The notes under the pieces were generated by a model. The model did not search any database. It was not told the origin of the DNA and saw only the letters and a program-made list of their open reading frames with translations. A stretch of 62,500 nt of DNA from Glandiceps talaboti (lineage: Eukaryota; Hemichordata; Enteropneusta; Spengelidae): assembly GCF_964340395.1 (NCBI RefSeq), contig NC_135557.1, positions 11,321,046 to 11,383,545 on the forward strand. Direction: 5' to 3'. The position numbers and the translations under genes are program-made. Shown here in pieces: positions 12,510-24,934 of this stretch (the first letter of the stretch is position 1; every line of letters begins with the position of its first letter).

Positions 12510-14113
12510 TTGGAATAAAAAAAGTCTACTTTAAAGTACCGTATCTATGAATTTCTATGTCACTGCAAAGTTGGACATCAGTGAAAACTAAATCCAAGCA
12601 GATTGTTAGCTACTCCATTTTATGTGAATGTGAACATTAAATATATGTTATTAATAGGTTTAACATGATGATGTCGCTATTTGTTTTGGTAATACATGAG
12701 ATTCTCAATAAACATTCTGTCATTGTGAGCCATGTGTTAACCTTGAGTTCACCGGGTCCTGTCTCTGTCTTCTATAGCGTGGTGATTTATAAACAATTGT
12801 GGATGCGTTCGAGGCTACGAAAATGGTTATCACTAATTCAGAATCTAAATTGAACTGTGAAAAAGAACAATTCAGCGACTTTTTCCTTCAGATTTTGTGC
12901 AATCTAAAAAAAAAATAATTCGAAGATTAAAACCTGTCTTCTGGATGTTAAAATAACTTCAGCTTTTCTCCCAACTGTTGTAAGCTTATATCGAGGAGTT
13001 ATTCAGTTATTCTAGTTCTTTGTGTGTTTTTTTTGTAAGAAGCTATTCACTTCTCGGCTATTCTACTTTTTTTTTCAAGTCGTTAAACCGAAGGTCAACT
13101 TGACATAGACGTTTTGTTCACTACTGAGCTTGGGATCACACTAAATTCAAATTGGATGTAATGTCAACATTTGAAAGTATTCACCTGTAAACATGTACAT
13201 TTATATTCAACATTACGAGATGGCCTTGTGTTTGCCTTGTACGGGATTATCGTTGTTAAACGAGAGTATCGTCGTGATGTGAGAACCTCGCCTAAAATAA
13301 ATCCACATAAAGTTACACATAGTGTTATCTGGGGTGGAGGTGGGGCTTTTAGTTAACAAATCAAAGGTCTGATTGCTGTAGAAGTTTAAGTGGTCACAGT
13401 ACGCCTATCAAAAGGGAAGCCACATTGAGCTCCTGGTCTCATATATAGGTTTGAAATAGTGTTTGTTTTTCCTAGCGAGAATTCGACACAAAAAAATATA
13501 AATGCGTCAAGTCGCGGTTTTTCTCCTATATGTCTAAACATGGAAGTATATCACTGCCATACTTCCATGGTCTAAGCGAGCGTGTGATCAAGTAAAGTAA
13601 AATGTTGTTTTTCACGTCTTGTGAAGTTTGCTTGTACATGACTAAGTTCACTGCACAAAAATATATATATATCTCCGACCCTGTCACTATCCCCGGCGTA
13701 GTACGAAAATCAACATTTGCACGTAAAACGTAATCGCATTACCGTTAAAATGCAACAGCTGTTGTATTAAATCGTGTTATTGAATGCAAGCAGTCACGTT
13801 TCTAATGAAAACCATATTGTTCCCGTTAGATCACTCAATTCAACTGAGATCCAAGATAAATTATTGTGTGTGTTCCTGTTACTTCATGTCTGTATAAACG
13901 ACTACTTGTGTTTATAAACACAGACTGTACTTTATTCTTCAGAGTACTACTTTGTCATCATCACGTAAACACCCGAAAAGATAAATGGTACCACGACTGT
14001 ATGTATGCGTAGTTGACGACGATGACAATAGACAGCAAAAATCCAAATAGTGTCAGGGAATTTAAAAGATAAAAGCCAGTAATTGGTCACTGGAGAATAC
14101 AACGAAAACACCA
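12510..14113. other. Non-coding stretch, no gene recognised
   Basis: AT-rich DNA with short frames only and no domain. A small perfect inverted pair around ATGGAAGTAT occurs at about 13540-13570. Confidence 0.5.
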
Positions 14114-14482
14114 AGGGGTCGCCGAACGACTGTGCTATCATACACAATTTAGAAACAGGCTTCCCACAGACCTCTCAATACAAATATAAACAATCGAACA
14201 TCATCCGACCTCTACCGATACACAGACACACACATATCACCATCCTTAGAACAAACAGGCTATTGGAAGTCACCACACTGTGGGCTCAGATATTGACACA
14301 TACAATTAGTGTATTGATTCAACGTGACAAGTGATAATATGTGTACACATTCAGTACCTGCCTGTCAGCAGGAGTGTGGTGTTGTTTATATTTGTAATGA
14401 GTGGTCTGTGGGAAACCAGCTTATCTACTAGTATCTGAAATTGACCTTGGGGAACATAACGCACAGTCGTTCGGCGACCCCT
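14114..14482. mobile_element. Foldback/MITE-like element, about 370 bp
   Basis: AGGGGTCGCCGAACGACTGT at 14114 onward is repeated in inverse at about 14461-14482. Further inner matches exist (ACAGACC near 14170 against GGTCTGTGGGAAA near 14403). No clear target-site duplication is seen at these ends. Confidence 0.6.
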
Positions 14483-17470
14483 CTATATTTTAGCTGTAAA
14501 TATGTAAATATCTCTTACATAATCACGTTTATTTGTATGTCTCTTAATTAACATTACAGAATTTTGACAATGACAATATTCTATCAGTCTAAAGCGACAT
14601 TTTGAATGACATATATGAGTAAAATAGAAACTTTCTATTATATTAGAGATGTAAAAATATATCAGTGATAACTTACATGTCTATGATTTTACCTATCCCT
14701 TTGTCAAACCCCAACTCGATAATCCGTTGTTTTCCAACTTGTTGTGTTTGTTTTTGTATGTACAAACAAATAACCTTCGGATTGACTTATTGCAAATACC
14801 ATAATATTTATCCCAACTTTTTCTCTTATTCTTACACTTATTACACATATACCACTCTACTTACAACCTTATCTCAAGCCTGTCTCCCTAACTTATGCCA
14901 TATATGTCAGTTTTTACCTACCACTTTTGTTACCCCCTTATGCTTATTGAATATATGTACTACATTGTAGATCAGTCTATTACGCGTATACATTCATTAC
15001 ATGTCACCTACTATATGATACATCATTGATGATATGCACATGTGTCTTGGTGGCCGAGCTTTAACTCTAGATCATATTACCAGCATAAATAAACCGATTC
15101 TACACGGGATCAAAACATGAAACTCTGCTTCCGGTATCGTCATCTGTAGTAGTGATGATTGAAAATTGTCAGCCTATTTATTATTGAACTTCTATTAAAC
15201 CCAAATATTTCGAAGAGACTGAGCTCCTCTTCATCGGTGGGTCTCCAGTTCTGTCAAACGAGTCAAGTTCTGTTAGAACTGTATGGTTCATGATATTATT
15301 TATATATAGTAACTAAGTGTTAAGTTGTATTACTCCCAATTATCGTGAGAACCAGAGGATTGGAAGCTTACACCCAGAAAGTTGGAAGCAGCAGGATGTT
15401 AAGCAGCTGGTACAGGAAAGTTACACTACTATTCATACCATTCCAAGACAAGAACACTATTTTGCATGACAATAACAACTGTCTTTAGTATTTAAAGTGT
15501 AACAAAACTTGACTTGTTTGACAGAACTGGGGACCCACCGATGAAGAAGAGCTCAGTCTCTTCGAAATATTTGGGTTAGAACTTAGCAACAGTCACAAAT
15601 GATTTTATTACGGCTTAAGCTTAGCAGCTACAGTTTTGAGTTCAAGTACATTAGGAGAAACAAATCGGAGTTATTTAAAACACAGACAAGTACGAAACTT
15701 ACTTTTCATCCGAGTCCTTACATCGAACGAAATTTTATGACCCCCTTCAAACAGATATTAGTATACCTTGGTATGTTTGACTAGTACTAGCAACCGATAA
15801 TATAAGAAAAGTCGTGACTTCAAAACAGGCCGGCGTTTGTTTTCCATTTTGGTGTGACAGTGTGATACCATAGACCCTCCACCAACGTCTATGATGATAC
15901 TCACTGGTCAAAATACTAGAGGTGTTATAAAGAAGCAAATGAGGGCAATTATACGTCAACTATTTTTTTTCATTTGGACTAATGTTCTAAATGTCTTTAA
16001 TTCGACGCAAATAGTATTAGTAGACTATAGTATCGCAATAAAATTTTGTTCAAAACACAAACTTGAAAAATTGTACCTGAATTTTAAATTTTGTGTTTGG
16101 GATCCGAAAGTTAAGTCGATGAACACAATGGTTTAACACTGAAGACAGATTTTCATTTGAAAGTGGTCGACTCAAATGACGTAGCTCCTGTGTGTTGCCA
16201 GGGAGGTCACCCCTTTCCGGTTCTTTCACACTCTCTGATTTATTCTAAGGTCAAAGGGTCAGCACAGAGCATTATCTAACAATAATAAACTTGAAAACGT
16301 TTAGTTTTGTGACGAGAGTGATTTCAGATTGCATTGTGTGCCGAGACTCCGGAGTTAAACATTTGCCCTGAAATACAAATAAAATGCCAAAGAACGGTGC
16401 TAATTCTCAACGTTACAGAACACGCAATGGTAAATGCGGACACTAGACAGGCACGTTCGGTATGTTTGCAGACACCGATACCACAATAAGACATTCACTT
16501 CTAATACACGATCTCTTGAAGCAAAGAGCGTGATCTGACTTGAATAGTGTTCATATGCAAATTAAATGAACACATTTTTGATGAATGGCGACAAAACATT
16601 GCTAATACACTAGCATCACGTAGTGTGCTACCCAATCAAAATAATACGATTGTCGCCTGATTCCTGTCCTATTTTCTCTCAATATTCCTCATATGTATTC
16701 AACTCTACAATGAGCAAGAGTCGGTGAGGTTGATTTCGCGACTGTGGTCTGTTTAACAACAGATATGCTACGCACCGTGTGTGTACAATTCACACAGGGA
16801 TCGTATGCTTATATGCCTAGCGACAAAGTACTTACGTGGCGAGCTGGTATACACGGCAATATCTCTACTTCACACCTTCCTCCATTCTGTTTCTGTCCCC
16901 GTTTTCCAGCCTACACAAGTCTGCAACCTGTAAACTACTGCAAATTATACCATTTCAGCCATTTAGATCGCGGAGCGCTGACGTCCGTACATCCTTCCCC
17001 CCAATCAGGCCACCACCATCGCCGATAACCAAAAACGCGTACGTGTGTGGGAACACTGCATTGTACATTGGAATACGTTGACAAAGCGGGTCAAATGTCA
17101 CCCATTCACAAAACAAAATGGTCGTGTTTTGATTATAGCAATATAGTGTATATAATTTTAGTACGTGCGTGTGCAAAATAAAAGAGGTGCTACTTCGGTG
17201 GGTTGAAGAGAACTTGCATACTTGAAATTTTAGGAGAAAACAGTGCCTGACTATTGAACGCCTAGACTGTGTGCAACAAGTTTTCACCCGGGCACTCTGT
17301 ACACGTAACGTATACAGTATACAACTACTGTACTCGACAGCAGTATACTCGATAGTGAGATCAAGATAGAGGGTTCCAACTTAATTTCACGTAAGGACCG
17401 GAACCGTAGAGAGGAGGAGGAGTTGCTTGCTATGTTAAGTCATCTATCCCAGCACTTGATAGATCACAGG
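14483..17470. other. Non-coding stretch holding the Penelope-like pair
   Basis: No gene recognised. Apart from the inverted pair at 15198-15577 it is unique AT-rich sequence. Short frames at 14665-14970, 15891-16136 and 16744-17287 have no recognisable domain. Confidence 0.5.
15198..15577. mobile_element. Inverted pair of Penelope-like terminal sequences with hammerhead-like motifs
   Basis: About 58 bp at 15198-15256 is repeated in inverse orientation at 15519-15577. Read outward, each arm has CGATGAAGA, a small GAG/CTC stem and CGAAA. This arrangement resembles the hammerhead ribozyme core (CUGAUGA-stem II-GAAA) carried by Penelope-like elements. The invariant CUGAUGA is altered to CCGATGA, so the copies are probably inactive. 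The family call is an inference from motif order. Confidence 0.45.
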
Positions 17471-17479
17471 ATGTTCCTA

Positions 17480-18428
17480 CTGCTGGTCTTGAACTCACCC
17501 TCACAGAAATAAGACTAGCTTCATCAAACCCCCTAATTGTAGGGAGTATCTACCGGCCACCAGGCCCAGTTCAAATTGATTGGTATAATGACGTAGGGAG
17601 AACCACCAGTGTCTGGAATAAAGTTAACATTGAGTTCTTTCTATTGGGAGATTTCAACGTCGACGTCGTTAAGAACCCAGACTCGGCTCTGCTACCCCAC
17701 CTGGGCGACATCTGCCTAACTCAACTAATTAAAGAACCAACCCGAGTCACTTCAACCTCATCAAGTACTATTGATCTTCTGTTTTCAAGCAGCACTTATC
17801 AACCACAGTGGAGTGTATCCCCTAAGCATATCGGACCATTATATGATTTACTGTAACTACAGAGCGAAGCCACCAAAACCAAAGCCAAGATATATCAAGG
17901 CCAGGAACGTTTTAAGACATAAATTTCACATTTGTTCCATGATATACAAATGTTACCATGGTACTGTTCCCCCCTATTTGTTACAATGCTTCACACCTGT
18001 TTCCAAAATTCATGATTATAATACACGTTTTAGTAAAGCTAGCAGGTGTATATATCAAACCAGCTCACAATAACTATGCTCTCCGCAAATTCACTCACAA
18101 GGGAGGAAATCTATGGAATTCGTTACCTGAACATGTAAAGCAGGCTAAAACTTTTAAACACTTCAAAGACAATTACAGAGACATTACTTCTGCCTAGCAG
18201 TTATTTTATTTATCTGGAGCTATAATGTCACAATGCATGTATTTTATGTCCTAATGTGTTTTAGAATTTGTAAGTGGACTTTTGTGTGATTGTTGATTTG
18301 AAGTATGAGGGCCTCAATGGAAAGAAGCCGACCCTGCAACGCTCTGCGTTGTTTCTAACGCTTATTGAGTTTTACCCTGAATAAAGATATTTTATAATAC
18401 TAATAATAATAATATAATAATAATAGTA
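17480..18428 (+). pseudogene. Internally deleted non-LTR retrotransposon (LINE, CR1/L2-like)
   Basis: Starting near 17490, the translation reads EIRLASS, PLIVGSIYRPPG, then LLGDFNVDVV and STIDLLFSS. These are hallmarks of the apurinic-type endonuclease of LINE ORF2. After a frameshift near 17820, a SDHYMIYCNY end of the same domain is seen. The text then jumps straight to the extreme C-terminus of such ORFs (YKCYHGTVPPYLLQCF ... GGNLWNSLPEHVK). The whole reverse transcriptase is missing. The 3' end has a TTTTACCCTGAATAAAGAT segment and an AATAAT-type tail at 18395-18428. The copy is dead. Confidence 0.8.
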
Positions 18429-18832
18429 TGTAACTGTGCAAAATATGAATCTATATGACAAAAAGACTAACTTTCGGTATAAAAAAATATTCGCTGAAGA
18501 TACACAGACTACAGGTGTTTCGCTTCATTTTTAAAATTTGCCCTATAGTATACTTAGCTAAGTATTGCAGATGCGCATTATACTAATTATGATTTATTGA
18601 AGATGATGACCCCAGGCCTTGCAATTGCTGTTTGACCTCTACTGTCTATGCTTCTACCAAGGTGTGTGTATTTATATGTCAAACGTATCTGACATAGCGT
18701 GTTACTAGATAGTATAGAAACCAGGTCGGTTGAACGTTTGAGTTGGTTTTGACATTAGTTTATGTACTTCGAGATATGGAGAAATTGGATTTCAGGAATT
18801 AAGTTATAGCTTTACAATGGGGTGGGGGGTCA

Positions 18833-19058
18833 TACATACATACATACATACATACATACATTCATGCATACATACATACATACATACATACATACATACA
18901 AATGATTATAATTATTATAATTTACTTTCAGAATGGCTCTGTCTGTCTCTGTCTCCCTGTCTGTCTGTCTGTCTGTCTGTCTCTTTGAGTGTCTCTATGT
19001 CCATCTGTCTGTCTATCTGTCTGTCTGTGTGTGTCTGTCTGTCTGTCTGTCTCGCCCC

Positions 19059-19135
<77 letters not shown>
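18833..19135. repeat. (CATA)n, (CTGT)n and (CT)n arrays
   Basis: (CATA)n at 18833-18900, CTGT-rich sequence at 18945-19055, (CT)n at 19062-19134, then more GTAT/CTGT to about 19200. Open frames in all phases are repeat translation. Confidence 0.95.
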
Positions 19136-19137
<2 letters not shown>

Positions 19138-19341
19138 TCCCTCCCATGTCTCTCTCGCTCTCTCACTGTATGTATGTATGTCTGTCTGTCTGTCTGTCTG
19201 CAAAATCCAAAAATCACGGGCAAAATGTCTTCTTGTACAGTATTCCAATTGACAATCCCAATTTAGTTGTCTGATGATCGCTTGAGGCGTGAAACTCTGA
19301 GTAACGACTTATCACATGCTTACTCTTTTGAATTGAGTATG

Positions 19342-19349
<8 letters not shown>

Positions 19350-19411
<62 letters not shown>

Positions 19412-19440
19412 TATATATATTAATATATTATTATTGTTAT
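19350..19440. repeat. (AT)n microsatellite
   Basis: An AT dinucleotide run of about 58 bp with a TTA-rich tail to about 19445. Confidence 0.95.
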
Positions 19441-19934
19441 TATTATATATTGTGAGTAACTTGCTTTTAATGCTAATTGCAAATCGATAGTATTTATTGG
19501 ATAAGAATAGAGCTATGTGTTGTGGGGAGATATTACAATCAATAGGTATTATCGTGTAGGTACACACTAGTAGAATGACGATAGGTCAGGTTTGTAAGGC
19601 TCAATATCGGTAATGGGGCCTTCGTTTGGATTAATAGATGAAATACTTGTGCAAGCGAAAATGCTTCTCCGCATTTGATAAATTATTTCTAAGCTATAGC
19701 TTTGACCAGCAGGTTGAGTTATGATGGGGTGAAGGGTGGCTGTCGTGGAATCTGCAAGTTTCGTCGTCGCTGCCATTATGGCCAGTCCTTATTGAATAAT
19801 AGAATAATAGTGGCCCATGGCCAGCTTATAGCTGTGTAATTCAGGACCCACGCGTTAGGAAACAGTTTGCTATGTGGATGTTTTAATAATCATATTCACT
19901 TTAATACAGAGGTTGCAAGGTAAGTAATATAAAA

Positions 19935-20445
19935 CATACCGGGGAAAGTAATTGCAATGTTGAACATTTTCACCGATATTTCGAAAACAGTTGAGAACCA
20001 GTGAATTAGACGTGCGTTGTCGTGAAGTTGAACGTTATGACCATAGTATATATTCCATATTTGTTTTTGTTCAACTTGGCTCGTGCATGGTATAATTAGA
20101 TGTTATTCCCTTATCTTCGTCGTTCAGCCAAGGAAAATATGTGTGATCTAAGGGGGCCTTTCACTTGTCACTACGAGTCACTAGACGAGTAGTGACAACC
20201 CTTAGGTCACGAGTATTTTCCGGCTGAATGAAGAAAAATATTGGAGAATAACAAATTCATAATTATACCACCGCCAGTAATATCAAAGACAAATCGGGGA
20301 AAGTAATGGCAATTTTGAACGTTTTGACTGATATTTTGAACACAGCAGAACCAGTGACGTAGACATGCATTGTCGTGATGTCGAACAAACTAGAATATGC
20401 TAAAATGGTCTGTTTGCTACCCTTAGAGTTCAGGACCATTTCAAT
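19935..20445 (-). repeat. Dispersed ~300-bp repeat family, about 1.5 tandem units
   Basis: On the minus strand it shares ordered blocks with 38806-39130 and 56700-57035: CACGAGCCAAGTT, AATATATACT, CGAAATAT..GTCAAAACGTT, TTACTTTCCCCGAT, ATTCAGCCG, GACTCGTAGTGACAA and TAGGTCAC. The blocks recur, so one and a half units appear head to tail. No coding capacity. Confidence 0.65.
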
Positions 20446-21698
20446 AACGCTTTGAACGCCATATGAGAAAGTGTTATATGCAAATTAACATGATTTTAGC
20501 AACTAGATAGGAGCGATAGGTCACGAAACCAAAGGTCAGACTATGCAATTGTTGAATTTTTACGACGGTAAATAAGCCGAGCAACGTTACAAGGCAACGT
20601 GATAAGGAAGAAAAATGTTGTATATTGTCTGTGAACGTTAGCTTAGTACATGAACCGATATACCTTTTTTCGTTGTTGTGGATAGTGTTGACCAAGTGTA
20701 ATGAAGCGAAAAAGAGATGAAAGTTTTTGGACAAAGTTCAAATTCCATAGTTCAAATTCCACAGACCTGATCCGGTTTTCAAATTTTTTAAAAGGCAAGT
20801 AATGTAATTTCTCATCCAAAACCAATATTGTTCACCGTACAAATACGATGCTTTATATCTGTTGACGTAAACGATGGTGATGAATTAGGATGTGGCACCC
20901 CCGTAGAATTGCTCGTCTCGATCCGGGGCTTAGTTTTGTGTTCTTAATTTGAATTAAATATTTTTGTAAACGCAAAAAAAAAAAAAAAAAAATGTGATTG
21001 ATACACAGACGGCTAGAAGTAGAATCCTTTAAGTTGGGCGACTACCAATTATTGTAAAAAATAATTTTAACAAGTTGAGGAAATATTCCTTTAAAAAGGC
21101 TTTAAAAACAAATATTCCAGGGACCCCGTGCTAGTCTATCACTCCCTGGAATGACGTAATGAAACAGGGTGTCACCCTCTTGACATTTTTTTGACGTTCA
21201 AATATGCACGAAGCAGAAGACTTCAGTGACGAGACATAATTTATAGTGCGTTGACGGTCTATAGATTTCTCATCCAAAAGCGTTCCACTGTTTAATGTTG
21301 GTTGGTGTGGTTTGACAAATCTGGAGTGTGTAATTCCCCTTAAAAAAATATTTTCCTGGAAATCAGGGGCCGTGTTATCTCAAAAATATCATCGAGGGAT
21401 TTCAGCTATGTGAGTAGAGGATAAATGTAATGTAAACATCGATATTTTCGTCACTCGGAATTGTTGCAATTTTACAGTCTTTAACTAATTTTCAATTATT
21501 TTTAGTAATCACTAAACTGGTAAATTCAGTTCATGTACAAGTACACGTTCTACTCACTTCGTTTTATGTATTTTACTCTTTTCCAGTCGCAATTTACAGT
21601 ATTTGTTTTTTGGTTGTGTGTACTCAGTTCAACTACAATGTGTACATCCACAACATATGTACACACACACACACACACAACGTCATATAGACCTGTTG

Positions 21699-22011
21699 CC
21701 GGTTCCAAGATGCATTGCGCGTCTCTCCATACAATGCCATTTTTCTGTACGCGGCGCGCGGAGGGGTTTGCACGCGCTACTCGGGGGGGGGGGTCGTCAC
21801 ATGACGGTACCATGGGTTTACCCGTTAAATCCCACTCTGTCATCGATGGCGTTCAGTCTTTGTTCTATAAAATCACCTATAATTAAAGAGGTCAACATGT
21901 CTTACCATCATTTCCCGATGAAAATGTTATTTCAAATGTAATAAAGACAAAACAAGACTAAATCCAACAACATAAGCGACATGCTCTCGCGCAGTGCATC
22001 TTGGAACCGGA
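21699..22011. repeat. Inverted repeat pair, MITE candidate
   Basis: CCGGTTCCAAGATGCATTGC near 21699 has its inverse near 21988-22011 (GCAGTGCATCTTGGAACCGG) with one mismatch. About 270 bp of unique DNA, including a G-run at 21783-21793, lies between. Confidence 0.5.
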
Positions 22012-22186
22012 AAATCTTCTACTGTAGCTAGGTTCCAGATATTTTACTCCAATCTCTCTTTTGATATTTCAATCTTCAAATCTATTGTGGTTATTTGCTT
22101 TCCTTGTTTGTAACAGTTTGTAACAGTCCAAAATCTGATGTCGCCAGTTGCATGACTCGATCAGGAAGATCGTGGAAGTCTGTAGA

Positions 22187-22442
22187 ATAGGGAACTTGCA
22201 AACCCGCCATGTTGGATGTTGCATCATGGGAAGTGTGCTAATAAATCAAATAGTATTGTAAACAATACGGTTACATTGTTTTTAACCATAAAATAATCAA
22301 TTCATCATAGTCACCCTGATCATTGTGGGAGGTTTATTTTATCGGTAGCTCCAGATTAGGTATTATGCATATGATAACCACAAATAATCCCATTGTGCTT
22401 TGCGTCTGAGCATGCTCAGTTTGGATTGCAAGTTCCCTGTTA
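22187..22442. repeat. Short-TIR MITE candidate
   Basis: AGGGAACTTGCAAACC at about 22186 is mirrored by GGATTGCAAGTTCCCT at about 22424-22440, flanking AT-rich non-coding DNA. The ends are about 16 bp with one mismatch. Confidence 0.4.
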
Positions 22443-22671
22443 GACGACAGAGAAAACTTCGTTGTCGTTAAATAAGTAACGCCGCTCAACCGCGTGTATA
22501 ATTACATCATTGTTCTGTAATAGCAATTAGTAATACATAACTCAGTACATTTACTGTATGTCTATGTACGTTTGAAGAAAGCTGGCTATCCTCAGTAATA
22601 ACTCATCTGAAACTCAGTTGCCATTTTATTACAGTATTTCGATATCACTTTTCTTTTTGTTAAAGTGAAAA

Positions 22672-23176
22672 ATGTCACAGGCATGCAAACAAGTGGTGAA
22701 GAATCTATCCTCAGGGAATGTGAGAAAGTTTAGTGTCATGGTTATTTCCATGGTAATTTCTGTATTCGGTTTGGTTCTGCTTTCAACAAGACCAGAATGG
22801 AACAAGATATATGTAAGTGTTATCGCATATACTATCAGTGATACATACATACATACATACATACATACATACATACATACATACATACATACATACATAC
22901 ATACATACATTCATACATACATACATACATTCATACATACATACATACATACATACATACATACATACATACATACATACATGCATACATGCATGCATGC
23001 ATACATACATACATACATATACATACATACATACATACATACATACATACATACATACATACATACAAACACACACACACACACACATACATACATACAT
23101 ACATACATACATACATACACACACACACATACATACATACATACACACACACATACATACATACATACATATACAT

Positions 23177-23241
<65 letters not shown>

Positions 23242-24934
23242 TACAAACACACACACACACACATACATACATACATACATATACAGTACATACATACATA
23301 CATACATACATACATACATACATACATACATACATACATACATACATACATACATAGTTTCTCTAACAGCTATCACAGAATGAAACGACTGTTGTTCTTA
23401 TGACACAATATTCGACTAGCTCAATAACCTGGCATTCTTTCCTCTATTCTAGTCTAGTGGTTCATACACACGTATGACAGGATCGGAAAATGCCAAGATG
23501 AATCACATTCCAGATGCAAGTCACAGGGATATGTATGCCGATGTTCAGTTTGCGAGACTTATGAACTTCAGCAGTTCACAATTCTGTAGTGTGAGTGACT
23601 ATCCAGAGAGATTTATCCTGGAAACGACCAACAGAAGTGTAGTAAATAACAATGTTATTTTAAATGCATGTACCAGTGAAATGTTAACTGTAAGAGCTGT
23701 TGACAATGAAGGTAAAACGGTTGACTGTGAGCCTTGGGTTGATCTCAACGGAAGGATAGTTGGACCTGACGTACAAATATATCCACAACCTAAGGAGTAC
23801 AATTTACATTTTAACAAAGTTGCCGTGACATATTCCGGCCAAGGAATATTCAGAGTAACAATACCCGCTCTTCCCACTGGAAAGTATTTTCTCGAAATAT
23901 TGTTGGTTCATAAAGAAAACGATCGGTTTGAAATATTCAACACGAGGCACAACGTACCATGCGATGATGCACTGCTGGAAAACACACCCCTGTCGTTGAT
24001 ACTGGTGGATAATGCAAATTGTTCAACTTATCTGAAATCGACGCCGCTTTGCTCGTCAGGAACGTCGCCCGGTCGCTGGGTCACCGTTTCTGAGTCTGGC
24101 TGTGATGGCGTACTTTGTGAGGGAGATCCCGCGATACTTCAAAGCGGACGGCGTGTATGGGCGCCATACGAATGCCATTATAAGTTATACGGTAGTAAAG
24201 ACTTGAAAAAGTGCATCGCTGGGAAGAAAATTTTATTTATAGGGGACTCAATTACACATGAATTAATTAATGAAATGTTACAAATATATCACTACGATAG
24301 GTTTAACAAAACTCTCGTAACCAGAGGAGAAATGCAACGTAAACAGATGTGGGTTAGCAAAACACAAAGTGATTGGACGGGACCTCTCGTTGGGGGCGCA
24401 CAACTAGGGTCCAGGCTCATGATGGGACATCCGAAGGGGTGTGGTATTGAATGTGTCACAAGTAGAGATCGTGATGATCTACATAGACGTCTAAACCTGA
24501 CTGGGAAGGTCGATTTGTTGGTGACGTCGACAGGGTTACACGATGCAGTACCGAGGAATATACACGAATATTTCAACGTTTTTGGCAAGTACAAGAAACT
24601 GTTACCAAAATTATCAACAAAACTATTGAGACTTCTCCGTCCTGACACTGGGAAATTAGTTTGGTTAAGTACTCCAGAAGGTGGCGACACTTCTCGATGT
24701 GATTATTTGTCGAGACCTCGACTCTCCCTAATGAACGAAATAACAGGGGATTTTGTAAGTGATAGAGCGGAAATTTCCCTCGTTGACTATTTCGCAGTGT
24801 CTGAAAGTTGTACGTGTGGCAATATTCATAAAGGAATACGATTTTATACAGGTAGTGATGATGCAACTAGCCGGTATAATGGCTTTATTTCACGGATGGT
24901 GGCGCACATCATACTTACATTGTTTTGCCAATAA
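22672..24934 (+). CDS. NXPE-family-like membrane-anchored esterase, 540 aa (copy 1)
   Basis: Exons are 22672-22812 and 23453-24934, with a phase-0 GT-AG intron. Residues about 19-38 (KFSVMVISMVISVFGLVLLS) form a signal anchor, so a type II Golgi or secretory membrane protein is inferred. A neurexophilin/Ig-like region follows (about 95-235, with CEPWVDLNGRIVGP and PALPTGKYFLEI). A Cys-rich stretch then leads to the C-terminal PC-esterase/SGNH-like domain. Its nucleophile motif is ILFIGDSITHE (Ser313), followed by LVTSTGLHDA and CGNIHKGIRF (His506). The sister gene at 39236-41442 has GDIH where this one has GNIH. The substrate is unknown. The intron is almost entirely a CATA/CA microsatellite. 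Confidence 0.85.
22838..23357. repeat. (CATA)n / (CA)n array within the NXPE-like intron
   Basis: About 520 bp of CATA units with CATG, CA and CATT interruptions fill most of the 640-bp intron of the NXPE-like gene. The long frames on both strands (HTYI and MYVC periods) are not genes. Confidence 0.97.

Larger units (their letters stand above)
20446..22671. other. Non-coding stretch with two inverted-repeat elements
   Basis: No gene recognised. An A-run lies at 20972-20991 and (CA)n at 21661-21679. Inverted-repeat elements at 21699-22011 and 22187-22442 are listed separately. The NXPE-like gene's start follows at 22672. Confidence 0.5.

Noticed and set aside
22783-23376. Long open frames on both strands (up to 197-243 aa)
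   Set aside because: They are translations of CATA/CA microsatellite. Only the first 47 codons from 22672 are kept, as exon 1 of the NXPE-like gene.
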